The notes beneath the pieces are model-generated. The model was not told where the DNA came from and searched no databases. It worked only from the letters and a program-made list of their open reading frames with translations. From Exiguobacterium sp. s193 (GTDB lineage Bacteria > Bacillota > Bacilli > Exiguobacteriales > Exiguobacteriaceae): DNA of 64,000 bases. Position 1 is the stretch's first letter. The number at the start of each line of letters is the position of its first letter. Of the stretch, positions 18,636 to 27,072 are shown piece by piece. The position numbers were made by a program, and so were the translations under genes. Location of the stretch: assembly GCF_018618755.1 (NCBI RefSeq), contig NZ_JACSMR010000005.1, positions 62,001 through 126,000 on the forward strand, read 5' to 3'.

Positions 18636-18665
18636 AAAAGCCCACCTCTTTCGAAGTGGACTTTC
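18636..18665 (-). terminator. Rho-independent terminator after glutamate dehydrogenase
   Basis: Stem AAAGTCCAC with GTGGGCTTT around a ten-base loop, ending in five Ts on the minus strand, eight bases after the stop codon. Confidence 0.85.
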
Positions 18666-18672
18666 TCTTCAC

Positions 18673-19938
18673 TTAGACCCAACCACGGAAACGTGACGCT
18701 TCCGCCATTTTTCGGACGCCGACCATATACGCCGCAAGACGCATATCGACATTCCGTGTATGTGCCGTTTGATAAACTTGGTTAAACGAATTCACGAGGA
18801 CTTTTTCAAGTTTTTCGTGCACTTCTTCTTCCGTCCAGTAGTACCCTTGGTTATTTTGGACCCACTCGAAGTAGGACACTGTTACGCCACCACTTGAAGC
18901 CAGTACATCTGGAACGATTAAGATTTCACGCTCTGCTAAGATTTTCGTCGCTTCGTTCGTCGTCGGACCGTTCGCCGCTTCGACGACAATCCGAGCTTTA
19001 ATATCATGCGCGTTATCTTCCGTAATTTGATTTTCAATGGCTGCTGGAACGAGAATATCACATTCAAGTTCTAACAATTCTTTGTTTGAAATCGTATTTT
19101 TAAAGAGCGTCGTTACCGTTCCGAATGAATCACGACGATCGAGTAAATACGGAATATCAAGGCCGTTCGGGTCGTGTAATGCCCCGTAGGCATCACTGAT
19201 TGCGATGACTTTCGCACCTAAATCATGCATGAACTTCGATAAGAAGCTTCCGGCATTACCGAATCCTTGAACGACGACACGTGCACCTTCTAACGTAATG
19301 CCCTTTTTAGCGGCTGCTTCCCGGATCATGATGGCGACACCTTTTGCCGTCGCCGTCTCACGCCCGTGCGAACCACCGAGCACTAACGGTTTTCCAGTAA
19401 TGAAGCCAGGTGAGTTGAATTCATCAATCCGGCTGTACTCATCCATCATCCACGCCATGATTTGTGAGTTCGTAAAGACGTCTGGTGCTGGAATATCCTT
19501 CGTCGGACCAACGATTTGGCTGATTGCCCGGACATAACCGCGGCTTAACCGTTCAATTTCACGGAAACTCATTTCACGTGGATCACAAATGATACCGCCT
19601 TTACCACCACCATACGGTAAGTCAACGATTCCCGCCTTTAAACTCATCCAGACGGATAATGCCTTGACTTCGACTTCTGTTACGCTCGGGTGGAATCGAA
19701 TACCACCTTTTGTCGGACCGACGGCATCATTATGCTGCGCACGGTATCCGGTAAAGATTTTAGTCGATCCATCGTCCATCCGGACCGGAATCCGTACTGT
19801 CAGCATCCGGAGCGGTTCTTTTAGCAATTCGTACATCTCGTCTGGATAACCTAATTTTTCAAGCGCCTCTTTTACGATTTCCTGTGTTGCTTCAAGTACG
19901 TTTTTCCGATGATTTGCATGTTGTTGGTCAGTGATCAT
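18673..19938 (-). CDS. gudB: NAD-dependent glutamate dehydrogenase (RocG/GudB family)
   Basis: Deaminates glutamate to 2-oxoglutarate and ammonia. 421 residues from the ATG at 19938 (MITDQQ), with GGGGAGG ten bases upstream; the ATGs at 19965 and 19956 lie ahead of or within that site. Catalytic region GGIRFHP and [15 protein letters not shown] (101-115), dinucleotide-binding GFGNAGSF (about 215). No duplication like that of inactive gudB alleles was seen. Position next to ypdA and the MecA paralogue equals B. subtilis gudB; sequence alone cannot separate GudB from RocG. A cre site upstream points to carbon control. Confidence 0.93.
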   Translation of the reverse strand: MITDQQHANHRKNVLEATQEIVKEALEKLGYPDEMYELLKEPLRMLTVRIPVRMDDGSTKIFTGYRAQHNDAVGPTKGGIRFHPSVTEVEVKALSVWMSLKAGIVDLPYGGGKGGIICDPREMSFREIERLSRGYVRAISQIVGPTKDIPAPDVFTNSQIMAWMMDEYSRIDEFNSPGFITGKPLVLGGSHGRETATAKGVAIMIREAAAKKGITLEGARVVVQGFGNAGSFLSKFMHDLGAKVIAISDAYGALHDPNGLDIPYLLDRRDSFGTVTTLFKNTISNKELLELECDILVPAAIENQITEDNAHDIKARIVVEAANGPTTNEATKILAEREILIVPDVLASSGGVTVSYFEWVQNNQGYYWTEEEVHEKLEKVLVNSFNQVYQTAHTRNVDMRLAAYMVGVRKMAEASRFRGWV

Positions 19939-19993
19939 TCCAACGTTCCTCCCCATAAGTGGCATCCCCTATGCCGTTTCCTTGTTCGGATAA

Positions 19994-19999
19994 AGTATA
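19994..19999 (-). promoter_or_regulatory. -10 box of glutamate dehydrogenase promoter
   Basis: Minus-strand TATACT, 56 bases before the start codon. The -35 region 17 bases upstream reads TTTCAT, weak, which fits a promoter needing an activator. Confidence 0.4.
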
Positions 20000-20039
20000 C
20001 CTTTTTCCACGGTGTAATGAAAGGGGTTCCGACTATATT

Positions 20040-20053
20040 TGTAAGCGCTTTCT
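20040..20053 (+). promoter_or_regulatory. cre site upstream of glutamate dehydrogenase
   Basis: TGTAAGCGCTTTCT matches 13 of 14 positions of the cre consensus TGWAANCGNTNWCA. It lies upstream of the presumed -35 (about 45 bases before the -10), a position where CcpA can activate rather than repress. Confidence 0.55.
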
Positions 20054-20072
20054 ATCATCTGCTTTAATTCGG

Positions 20073-21017
20073 TCATTTTATCTTGTTAGAAGTCGCTTGG
20101 TGACGTGTAATCGCAAGCATGATAAAGGATTCAACTAACTCCGGATACTCCATTCCGATTGCACGTGCGCCGTCCGGGAACAAACTCGTTGCCGTCATTC
20201 CTGGTAATGTATTCGTTTCTAAAATAACGGGATGTCCAATCTCAGGGACAAGGAAATCGGACCGTGAATAGCCTGAGCACCCGAGCACTTGATGCGCAAG
20301 GACTGCCCATTCCTGTAATTGTTGTGTCGTACTCGTATCAAAATCAGCAGGACAGATATGTTCTGAACCACCAACTGCATATTTTGATTCATAGTCATAA
20401 AACTCATTTTTAGGGATGATCTCAATGACAGGTAATGCCTTTTCAGCACCTTTTTGACCGAGAACCGGTACCGTCACTTCTCGTCCTTTAATGAACTGCT
20501 CAATCAAGACTGCATCATCTGCTTGAAACGCTAGCTCGATTCCATCACGCAACATCGTTTCATCTAGCGCAATCGTCAAGCCATTTGAAGATCCTTCTTG
20601 GGCTGGTTTGACGACACATGGGAATTCTCCGCCCCATTGCTCGATCTTAGTCACGATATTGTCACCACGTTCAATCAATACATCACGGGCAATCCGAATC
20701 CCGGCTTTTTCAAAATGGAGCTTCGAGCGCGCTTTATCCATTGCTAAGGCAGACGCCAACACACCTGAACCCGTATATGGAATATCTGCCAGTTCTAGTA
20801 AGGCCTGGACTCGACCATCTTCTCCATACTTCCCATGAAGAGCAATGACGGCGACCTCGACATCCAGACTGAAGATTTCTTCAGCACGCTCCGGATGGAA
20901 ATCAATCGCGACGACATCATGTCCTTTTCCTTCCAACGCTTGAATCACGGATTTCCCGCTACTTAACGAAACCTCGCGTTCTCCTGAAATCCCACCATAT
21001 AATACTGCCACTCTCAT
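20073..21017 (-). CDS. ddl: D-alanine--D-alanine ligase
   Basis: Joins two D-alanines with ATP for the peptidoglycan stem peptide. 314 residues from the ATG at 21017 (MRVAVLYGG), which has AAGGAG eight bases upstream; the GTG at 21026 lies inside that site. GGISGEREVSLSSG at the N-terminus, ATP-grasp blocks CVVKPAQEGSSNG and EFYDYESKY (the tyrosine typical of D-Ala-D-Ala rather than D-lactate ligases), and ILETNTLPGMT at the end. The gene is placed between gudB and the MecA paralogue, a position not used in B. subtilis. Confidence 0.95.
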   Translation of the reverse strand: MRVAVLYGGISGEREVSLSSGKSVIQALEGKGHDVVAIDFHPERAEEIFSLDVEVAVIALHGKYGEDGRVQALLELADIPYTGSGVLASALAMDKARSKLHFEKAGIRIARDVLIERGDNIVTKIEQWGGEFPCVVKPAQEGSSNGLTIALDETMLRDGIELAFQADDAVLIEQFIKGREVTVPVLGQKGAEKALPVIEIIPKNEFYDYESKYAVGGSEHICPADFDTSTTQQLQEWAVLAHQVLGCSGYSRSDFLVPEIGHPVILETNTLPGMTATSLFPDGARAIGMEYPELVESFIMLAITRHQATSNKIK

Positions 21018-21110
21018 ACTCTTCACTCCTTCATCTTACGTTCACTGTTTATCATACCACCACTTTTTATACGAAAAAATACAAAATGGTGTTAACGACG
21101 AATTCCTATT

Positions 21111-21150
21111 AAAAAAGACCACGCTTCCGAAACGATTCGGTCGGGTGGTC
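21111..21150 (-). terminator. Rho-independent terminator after the MecA paralogue
   Basis: Interrupted stem pairing GACCAC/GTGGTC and CCGA/TCGG, followed on the minus strand by six Ts. It lies 45 bases after the stop and upstream of ddl. Confidence 0.8.
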
Positions 21151-21195
21151 GATAAAAAATCATGACATTCTTTTTCATGACAAACGTTCAATCGG

Positions 21196-21786
21196 TCAGA
21201 CAGAAAATGCCTCAACAATCATTTCGATTGCATTTGAACGTGTGACGACTTTACCGTACTCCGCCATCATGAGCGGACTTTTCGGACTCGGGTTTCCGTA
21301 TTCAGACAAGACCGTCGTGACGGTCCGCTCGAGTGCCTCTGGCATCCGTTCTTCAAAGTAGAGGTAATACCGTCCTTCAAAGAAATAAAGACTTCCTCCA
21401 GTTTCTGTCTTGACTGCATGGCGCACGAGCCCGTGACTCGCTTGAATGACATCCTCGAAATTATCGAGTTGATAAAGCACATGATGGACGATATCCACCG
21501 TCATCCGGATTTCGACTTGATCAAACTCCTCAAACGTTTCTTCCGGTAGTTCGCCTTCACGCCGGACATCCACCAACATCCCATCATTCGGGAAGAATGT
21601 CACAAAAAATTCGAGTGTTCCAGCAGCGTGGAACCCAAAATTAGACTCGGCTTCCTCTAATAAATTACGCAACAGGTCCTGTCCCTTCCCGACTGCCAGT
21701 GTTTCTGGACGAACATCATGAACAGACAGTTCCTGCTTGCTGATGAACACACGTAAATGACCTTGTTTGAATTTCTCAAATCTCAT
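21196..21786 (-). CDS. ypbH: MecA-family adaptor protein (YpbH-like)
   Basis: 196 residues. The C-terminal half matches the MecA fold: YFFEGRYYLYFEE (about 133-145) and MAEYGKVVTRSNAIEMI (about 172-188), the block that ends all MecA proteins. MecA proteins are adaptors that bring substrates to the ClpCP protease; B. subtilis has MecA and its paralogue YpbH, and YpbH is encoded beside gudB, as here. The N-terminal part (FKQGHLRVFISKQEL) would bind substrates. ATG 21786 is 59 bases downstream of the CarH-like gene on the same strand. Confidence 0.85.
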   Translation of the reverse strand: MRFEKFKQGHLRVFISKQELSVHDVRPETLAVGKGQDLLRNLLEEAESNFGFHAAGTLEFFVTFFPNDGMLVDVRREGELPEETFEEFDQVEIRMTVDIVHHVLYQLDNFEDVIQASHGLVRHAVKTETGGSLYFFEGRYYLYFEERMPEALERTVTTVLSEYGNPSPKSPLMMAEYGKVVTRSNAIEMIVEAFSV

Positions 21787-21845
21787 GTTAGACTCCTCCA
21801 GTCAATACCGAAGAAAACCATTTTCTCCGTTCGATATGAATCACA

Positions 21846-22730
21846 CTATACACCAGTTGTTGGAGTGAGTCGACTTAACCAGCTTTTCCAAGCAATGTCG
21901 TCTGTCCCGAGGAGATGTTCTCCGTACTTTTCAGGGCATTGATCGACCGCATACCCCCCGAGACCAATCTCAACCGTTGGGACGAGACGCCCTAACTCCT
22001 CAATCGCTTCATCGAGCAACGGTAAGTGATCGGAAATCGTACAAGACAGTACGACAGCGCGTGGCGCGAGTTGCTTCGTCACCGTCACAAGATCGATGAC
22101 AGGAATACCCGCCCCGAGGAAAATGACGTCGAATCCCGATTGACGCAAGTATAACGTAAAAAATAAGAGACCGAGTTCGTGTTCTTCTTCCGGAGCACAG
22201 ACACAGATAATCCGTGGTAAAAACGGATTGATAGGCATTTGCAACGATAACGTCGACAGGCGTGCCCGTAAAAAAGCGGTCGCGAAATGTTCATGCGCAA
22301 TCGTAATTTCGCCACTTTCCCATTTCAAACCAATCTCGTGCAGGAGTGGTCCGACGATGTCTTGAATCACCTTATCAAAGCTAAACATCGAAAATGCTTT
22401 GTTCATGATATCATGCGCATGTCGTTCTTCAAACGACGTCAATGCTTCAAACAACTGTTCGCGTAGTTCAACACCATAATCGAGCGGAAGTTCGGTTCGA
22501 CTGACAGGCATTTCATACAATTGAATTGCCTTCGAGACCGACAGCCCCTCTTTTTGTTTATCTACAATCCAGCGCAGCTTCGCGACATCACTATCACTAT
22601 AGATGCGATGTCCCGATTCACTACGATCCGGATCGAGTACCTGATACCGTCGTTCCCAAGCACGAATGGTCGTCGGGTTGAGCCCCACTAATGCAGCGAC
22701 TGCTTTAATATTATATTTCCCACGATCCAT
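21846..22730 (-). CDS. MerR-family regulator with cobalamin-binding domain (CarH/LitR-like, possible light sensor)
   Basis: 294 residues. An N-terminal MerR winged helix (about 6-75; AALVGLNPTTIRAWERRYQ, then GHRIYSDSDVAKL) is followed by a helical B12-binding cap (about 85-165) and a Rossmann B12-binding domain (172-290). The cap has W137, nine residues, then E147-H148: the Wx9EH signature of B12-dependent photoreceptors. The Rossmann part has ExHxxG at 182-187 (lower-ligand His184) and GLGG (256-259). CarH in Thermus and LitR in Bacillus megaterium repress carotenoid or stress genes in the dark with adenosylcobalamin and release DNA in light. Residue 138 is Glu, where Thermus CarH has the His that captures cobalt after photolysis. 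No carotenoid genes are in the window. AAGGAGG lies eight bases before the ATG. Confidence 0.85.
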   Translation of the reverse strand: MDRGKYNIKAVAALVGLNPTTIRAWERRYQVLDPDRSESGHRIYSDSDVAKLRWIVDKQKEGLSVSKAIQLYEMPVSRTELPLDYGVELREQLFEALTSFEERHAHDIMNKAFSMFSFDKVIQDIVGPLLHEIGLKWESGEITIAHEHFATAFLRARLSTLSLQMPINPFLPRIICVCAPEEEHELGLLFFTLYLRQSGFDVIFLGAGIPVIDLVTVTKQLAPRAVVLSCTISDHLPLLDEAIEELGRLVPTVEIGLGGYAVDQCPEKYGEHLLGTDDIAWKSWLSRLTPTTGV

Positions 22731-22801
22731 GCATCGTGCCTCCTTCCTCTTCCCTTTCAGTATACCCGTAAAGGAAAATAATCTCCGTTCACAATGTGCC
22801 C

Positions 22802-22996
22802 TTACATCATGAAACCAAGAGAAACGAAGGCAATAATGATCGTAATCATAAGCAGTGTTAATGTAATGGCTAATGGATTTTTTGCAAAAGGTTGCTTCAG
22901 TCGCTCATTTCTCCCGTGTTCAATTCGGGAGGCACGTGGCGGCAAACTTGATTTTACTTCTTCTTGGTTACTTTTTCGTTGATCGTATTTACTCAA
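22802..22996 (-). CDS. Small single-pass membrane protein of unknown function
   Basis: 64 residues if it starts at the TTG at 22996, which has AGGTG six bases upstream; ATG 23002 overlaps that site and would give 66. A charged N-terminal half (KSSLPPRASRIEHGRNERLKQ) precedes one hydrophobic helix (about 43-62) at the C-terminus. It lies where B. subtilis has ypbD-ypbE, and the LPPR-plus-basic-plus-helix layout resembles the N-terminus of YpbE without its LysM domain. Not otherwise recognised. It follows recQ by 38 bases on the same strand. Confidence 0.6.
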   Translation of the reverse strand: MSKYDQRKSNQEEVKSSLPPRASRIEHGRNERLKQPFAKNPLAITLTLLMITIIIAFVSLGFMM

Positions 22997-23034
22997 TTTC
23001 ATCACCTTTTCTAAAAAATAAGGATATTATTAGT

Positions 23035-24468
23035 TTACACTGAATCGGCTGATGAAAAAAAGACTTCTTCGAGTCGGCGTTCCCAATCGAGTACGCCGCC
23101 ACTTTTTAATTTCGCGTGCGTAGTCGTCGTCGTGTTTCCACAGTTATCACAACAACGGTCCTGAATGATTCGTTGTTCGTCAAAGTGGTTTAAAATAAAT
23201 CCACGTCGACAAGATGTACTTTCAATATAATTTGTCATTTGCATAAGTTCACGTAAACGTATCTTTTTTCGGCTTTCCTGCCACTTGATGATGGTTTCAC
23301 GTGACCATCCATCAAGGAGTTGTGCCTTCAGCAACCGATAAGCCGGGTCCTCTCCATCGAGCCGCAACCGTTTTTCCGTCACGTCGATTGCTTCGTTTTG
23401 TGCACGGGCTGCGAAGAGTTGGTCAATCCATAACGTCGGTGCATATTGCTTATCCACTAAAAAGTGTTGGAGCCGTTGATCTCCCGCTGCGTAAAGGAGT
23501 AACGCCGTCGAAGGTTTTCCATCCCGTCCCGCCCGCCCGATTTCTTGCATGTAGGCTTCAATCGTTGCCGGCATCGAATAATGGATGACCGTCCGGACGT
23601 TCCCTTTATTGACACCCATACCAAACGCACTCGTACAGACAAGACATTCGATTTCATCATGTAAGAATTGTTGTTGGATCAGTTGACGATCCTCTGTTTC
23701 TAATCCCGCGTGATAGTGCGTCGCGTTCGGAATCATACGTGCGACACGTTCCGCTTCACTCCGTGTCGTCGTATAGATGACACACGGACGTTCCGTTTTC
23801 GTTAACCAAGTAGTGAGCGCACGATCTTTTTGGTCCGGCTCGACTTGTTCGACGATGAATTGGATTTCTGGACGATTGACCGAATGCCGAATGACCGTCG
23901 GATCGGATAACATCAGTCCTGCTAAAATATCCTGTTCGACTTGCGACGTCGCTGTTGCCGTCAGTGCAAGACAAGGCGGATTTCCAAGTTCTTTCCGCAC
24001 CGCTCCTAATCTCGCATATTCTGGGCGAAACTCATGTCCCCATTGCGAGATGCAGTGTGCCTCATCAACGACGAACAAATTGATCGTTGTTTGACGGAGC
24101 TGTTGTTTGACGAACGGGACCGCCAATTGTTCCGGCGACAGATAGAGATACCTGAGCCGGTGCAAGTGCTGTAAAATGTCGTCTTTTTCTTCTCGTGTCT
24201 CGAAAGACGTCAACTTCGCGACGGCCCGTTCCCCACGACTTTTGATTTGCATGACTTGATCTTCGATTAAAGATAATAAAGGAGAGAGGATAATCGTCAA
24301 GCCTTCCGGTTGAAGATAGGAAGGCAATTGGTAACAAATCGATTTCCCTCCCCCGGTTGGTAACATCGCCAAGGTATCGTGTCCCGCCAATACGGACTCG
24401 ATGATTTCCTTTTGTCCCGCCCTGAACCGGTCATACTTAAAATACCGCTCAAGTACCGCTTCCATCAT
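23035..24468 (-). CDS. recQ: ATP-dependent DNA helicase RecQ (RecS type)
   Basis: 3'-5' helicase of repair and recombination. 477 residues from ATG 24468 (overlapping the ypbB stop as ATGA; GGGAGG upstream). TGGGKS (38-43), DEAHCISQWGHEF (135-147), and helicase C motifs YTTTRSEAERVA, GMGVNKGNVR, QEIGRAGRDG. The C-terminus has the zinc-binding cysteines SCRRGF and CCDNCG, but no HRDC domain; this short form is like B. subtilis RecS next to ypbB. Confidence 0.94.
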   Translation of the reverse strand: MMEAVLERYFKYDRFRAGQKEIIESVLAGHDTLAMLPTGGGKSICYQLPSYLQPEGLTIILSPLLSLIEDQVMQIKSRGERAVAKLTSFETREEKDDILQHLHRLRYLYLSPEQLAVPFVKQQLRQTTINLFVVDEAHCISQWGHEFRPEYARLGAVRKELGNPPCLALTATATSQVEQDILAGLMLSDPTVIRHSVNRPEIQFIVEQVEPDQKDRALTTWLTKTERPCVIYTTTRSEAERVARMIPNATHYHAGLETEDRQLIQQQFLHDEIECLVCTSAFGMGVNKGNVRTVIHYSMPATIEAYMQEIGRAGRDGKPSTALLLYAAGDQRLQHFLVDKQYAPTLWIDQLFAARAQNEAIDVTEKRLRLDGEDPAYRLLKAQLLDGWSRETIIKWQESRKKIRLRELMQMTNYIESTSCRRGFILNHFDEQRIIQDRCCDNCGNTTTTTHAKLKSGGVLDWERRLEEVFFSSADSV

Positions 24469-25481
24469 GTTTCCTCCCATCGTGTCCTCGCGAGGGCAAT
24501 TCGAATTTGAAAATAGTCAATTTCGCTTGTCAGTTCTGCCTTGATTCGCTTTAAAGAATAGGTATGTTCCCGGTTCACGACCTGTTTGACTTCATTCCAC
24601 TCTGCTTCTCCAATAAACTGTCCAAGCGGAAAGACATCACTATACATCGCGATTTCGACGAGGTGATCTTCCATCGTACTTTTTTTCAGACGTCGCCGAT
24701 GGGCGATTTCGTCCAGCGTCTGTCCACGCTTTAACATCTCCCATGTCTTTTGTGCCGATTGTGTCATCTTTGATTGATCGATATCACTGCCGAGCTGCAA
24801 AATAATACTCGTTTCATTTAAATGACGCAAACACTTGCGCCATGCCATGATGAATTCGAGACGAAGCGACAGCGTGTCACTGTCGAGTTGCTCCTGTAGT
24901 TGAGGATAAGATAAACCCGTTTTCAGACCGGACAGACGATAGCTGATAAGCGTCGCTTCCCGGTCTGACAGTTGACGTAACGCGTCTCGCAACTCACGAT
25001 GGATGCCTTCAAGCCATTGTTTTCGATTCGGTATGTGTTTAATCTGTTGCCTGACCCACTCTTTCGTCGCGACGTCTTGTTGAATCGGAACAAAGGTAAT
25101 CCGTTGTTCCAGACAGACAAGCGTTTGGATGAGCAGACTGATTCGCTTCCATAACGTAATTGAAAAGCCACGTAACTCACCGCCTAAGTCGTCAATCAGA
25201 AATGGTGCCGCGACTTGCGCTTTCCCGATCTCCGTCACCCGTAACGTCGTATCTCTTTCGATTAGCCCTTGTCGTTCCAATTCTGTCAGCAGGCGGTCAA
25301 AAGTTTCACGTTTAAACGGTAACATCCCGAAGACGGGTTCAAGTTCATAAAAATGTGCGTCTTGCAAAGACGTTGCCGACCGTTTCCCTTGTAAAACATG
25401 ATACAGGCTTCGGTCCGTCCGTTCATCCCGCAGACGTGTGACTGCTTCAAGCAGCATTTGATTGACAATCGTCAACTCCAT
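24465..25481 (-). CDS. ypbB: YpbB-like helicase-associated HTH protein
   Basis: 338 residues with no catalytic motif. The C-terminal part carries a winged-helix pattern (MLKRGQTLDEIAHRRRLKK then STMEDHLVEIAMY, about 246-280), the helicase-associated HTH_40 domain that is fused to RecQ in other bacteria and precedes recQ as a separate gene in B. subtilis. It overlaps recQ by four bases, so the two proteins are probably made together and may act together. GGGGGGAG precedes ATG 25481. Confidence 0.82.
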   Translation of the reverse strand: MELTIVNQMLLEAVTRLRDERTDRSLYHVLQGKRSATSLQDAHFYELEPVFGMLPFKRETFDRLLTELERQGLIERDTTLRVTEIGKAQVAAPFLIDDLGGELRGFSITLWKRISLLIQTLVCLEQRITFVPIQQDVATKEWVRQQIKHIPNRKQWLEGIHRELRDALRQLSDREATLISYRLSGLKTGLSYPQLQEQLDSDTLSLRLEFIMAWRKCLRHLNETSIILQLGSDIDQSKMTQSAQKTWEMLKRGQTLDEIAHRRRLKKSTMEDHLVEIAMYSDVFPLGQFIGEAEWNEVKQVVNREHTYSLKRIKAELTSEIDYFQIRIALARTRWEET

Positions 25482-25525
25482 GTTCTACTCCCCCCGCTCC
25501 TTAACGCATCAAACTCATTGATTTA

Positions 25526-25555
25526 TATATAGCACGTTCAGTTTGTGCTTTCCAA
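25526..25555 (-). promoter_or_regulatory. Candidate promoter of ypbB-recQ
   Basis: TTGGAA (25555-25550), 18-base spacer ending TGC, TATATA (25531-25526): an extended -10. About 45 bases before ypbB and divergent from the fer promoter. Confidence 0.4.
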
Positions 25556-25650
25556 CTTCTTTCCTTTGATTATCATAGCCGTTCTTTTTAAAAATGACAG
25601 GGTTTTCCGCTTTCGGATTACTTTCTTTAAATACTTCTACCTCTTCTTCA

Positions 25651-25679
25651 TTGAAAAGAAGGCATGAGTCCGATACAAT
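25651..25679 (+). promoter_or_regulatory. Sigma-A promoter of fer
   Basis: TTGAAA (25651-25656), 17-base spacer, TACAAT (25674-25679), 63 bases before the start codon. Confidence 0.7.
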
Positions 25680-25681
25680 GA

Positions 25682-25990
<309 letters not shown>

Positions 25991-25999
25991 CAGGATGAA

Positions 26000-26031
26000 C
26001 GGTCTGATCTTTATCGATCAGACCGTTTTTT
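26000..26031 (+). terminator. Rho-independent terminator after fer
   Basis: Perfect 10-bp stem (26000-26009 with 26016-26025), six-base loop, six Ts. Confidence 0.92.
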
Positions 26032-26043
26032 CATTAGCGCATT

Positions 26044-26091
26044 AAAAAAGCTGTACGTTTCGACCTAACAGGCCAAAACGTACAGCTTTTT
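26044..26091. terminator. Terminator of the nup operon, possibly bidirectional
   Basis: Stem of at least 13 bp (AAAGCTGTACGTTT with AAACGTACAGCTTT) with As on the left and Ts on the right; stops the minus-strand nup transcript and any readthrough from fer. Confidence 0.85.
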
Positions 26092-26112
26092 AGTTGAATC
26101 GTGTGTTTAGCT

Positions 26113-27072
26113 TTATCGTTTCCCTTTGATATACGGTACCCCAACAGCTTTTGGTGCATCCGCCCGTCCTACGACACCTGCAAGCGCAAGAATCGTCAAG
26201 ACATATGGTGCAATCAAGAGATAAACTTGTGGAATTTGGTCAAGAAGCGGCAATTGTTGTCCGATGATAGAAATCGCTTGTGCGAAACCAAAGAATAATG
26301 CTGCCGCCATTGCGCCGAGTGGATTCCATTTACCGAAAATCATCGCCGCGATTGCAAGGAACCCTTGTCCAAGAATCGTCGTCACACTGAAGTTCAATGA
26401 AATCGATGTCGCATAGACTGCGCCGGCAAGCCCGCCGAATCCACCTGAAATCATGACACCGATGAAACGCATTTTCGTAACATTGATTCCCATCGTATCT
26501 GCTGCCATCGGGTGTTCTCCGACAGAACGGAGACGTAAGCCAAATGGTGTCTTAAAGACGACGAACCAGGCAACGAATGCCAAGATGATCGCAATATACG
26601 ATGTATAGTAGACGTTTGCGAAAAACATTTTCAAGACGGGAATGTCAGATAAAAATGGAACATTTTCTTTCGAAATCCGGTTCGGAATCGAATCCGTCTG
26701 TCCTTTGCCGTAAAAGGCACGGACTAAGAAAATCGCTAATCCGACGGCTAACATGTTAATCGCAACACCAAGAACGGTTTGATCGGCGCGGAATAAAATC
26801 GCAGGAACGGCAAGGAACAAGGAGAAGATTGCTCCGACGACGATTGCGACGAGCATCGCGACCCAAGGACTTGCTGCGCCAAGACCCATTTTAGACAACG
26901 TCAATGCTGAGACGATTCCTGTGAATGCACCCATGACCATCAGGCCTTCAAGCGCGATGTTGACGACGCCAGAACGTTCACTGAAGATCCCACCAAGTGC
27001 TGCAATGATTAACGGAGCCGAATAGGCAAGTGCAATTGGTACGACAATATAAAGTACTTCTAGAAAGCCCAT
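26113..27072 (-). CDS. nupQ: Nucleoside ABC transporter permease NupQ
   Basis: 319 residues, hydrophobic throughout, about 8-10 membrane helices, BPD_transp_2 family. Blocks ERSGVVNIALEGLMVMGAF near the N-terminus and GFLAIAAMIFGKWNPLGAMAAALFFG near the C-terminus are typical of the nucleoside/simple sugar permeases. With NupP it forms the membrane channel of the guanosine-type importer (yufNOPQ, now nupNOPQ, in B. subtilis). Its start base is also the last base of nupP. Confidence 0.93.
   Translation of the reverse strand: MGFLEVLYIVVPIALAYSAPLIIAALGGIFSERSGVVNIALEGLMVMGAFTGIVSALTLSKMGLGAASPWVAMLVAIVVGAIFSLFLAVPAILFRADQTVLGVAINMLAVGLAIFLVRAFYGKGQTDSIPNRISKENVPFLSDIPVLKMFFANVYYTSYIAIILAFVAWFVVFKTPFGLRLRSVGEHPMAADTMGINVTKMRFIGVMISGGFGGLAGAVYATSISLNFSVTTILGQGFLAIAAMIFGKWNPLGAMAAALFFGFAQAISIIGQQLPLLDQIPQVYLLIAPYVLTILALAGVVGRADAPKAVGVPYIKGKR

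Noticed and set aside
18673-19938. Cryptic GudB allele with an internal duplication
   Set aside because: The region around the active site reads without any repeated triplet of codons.
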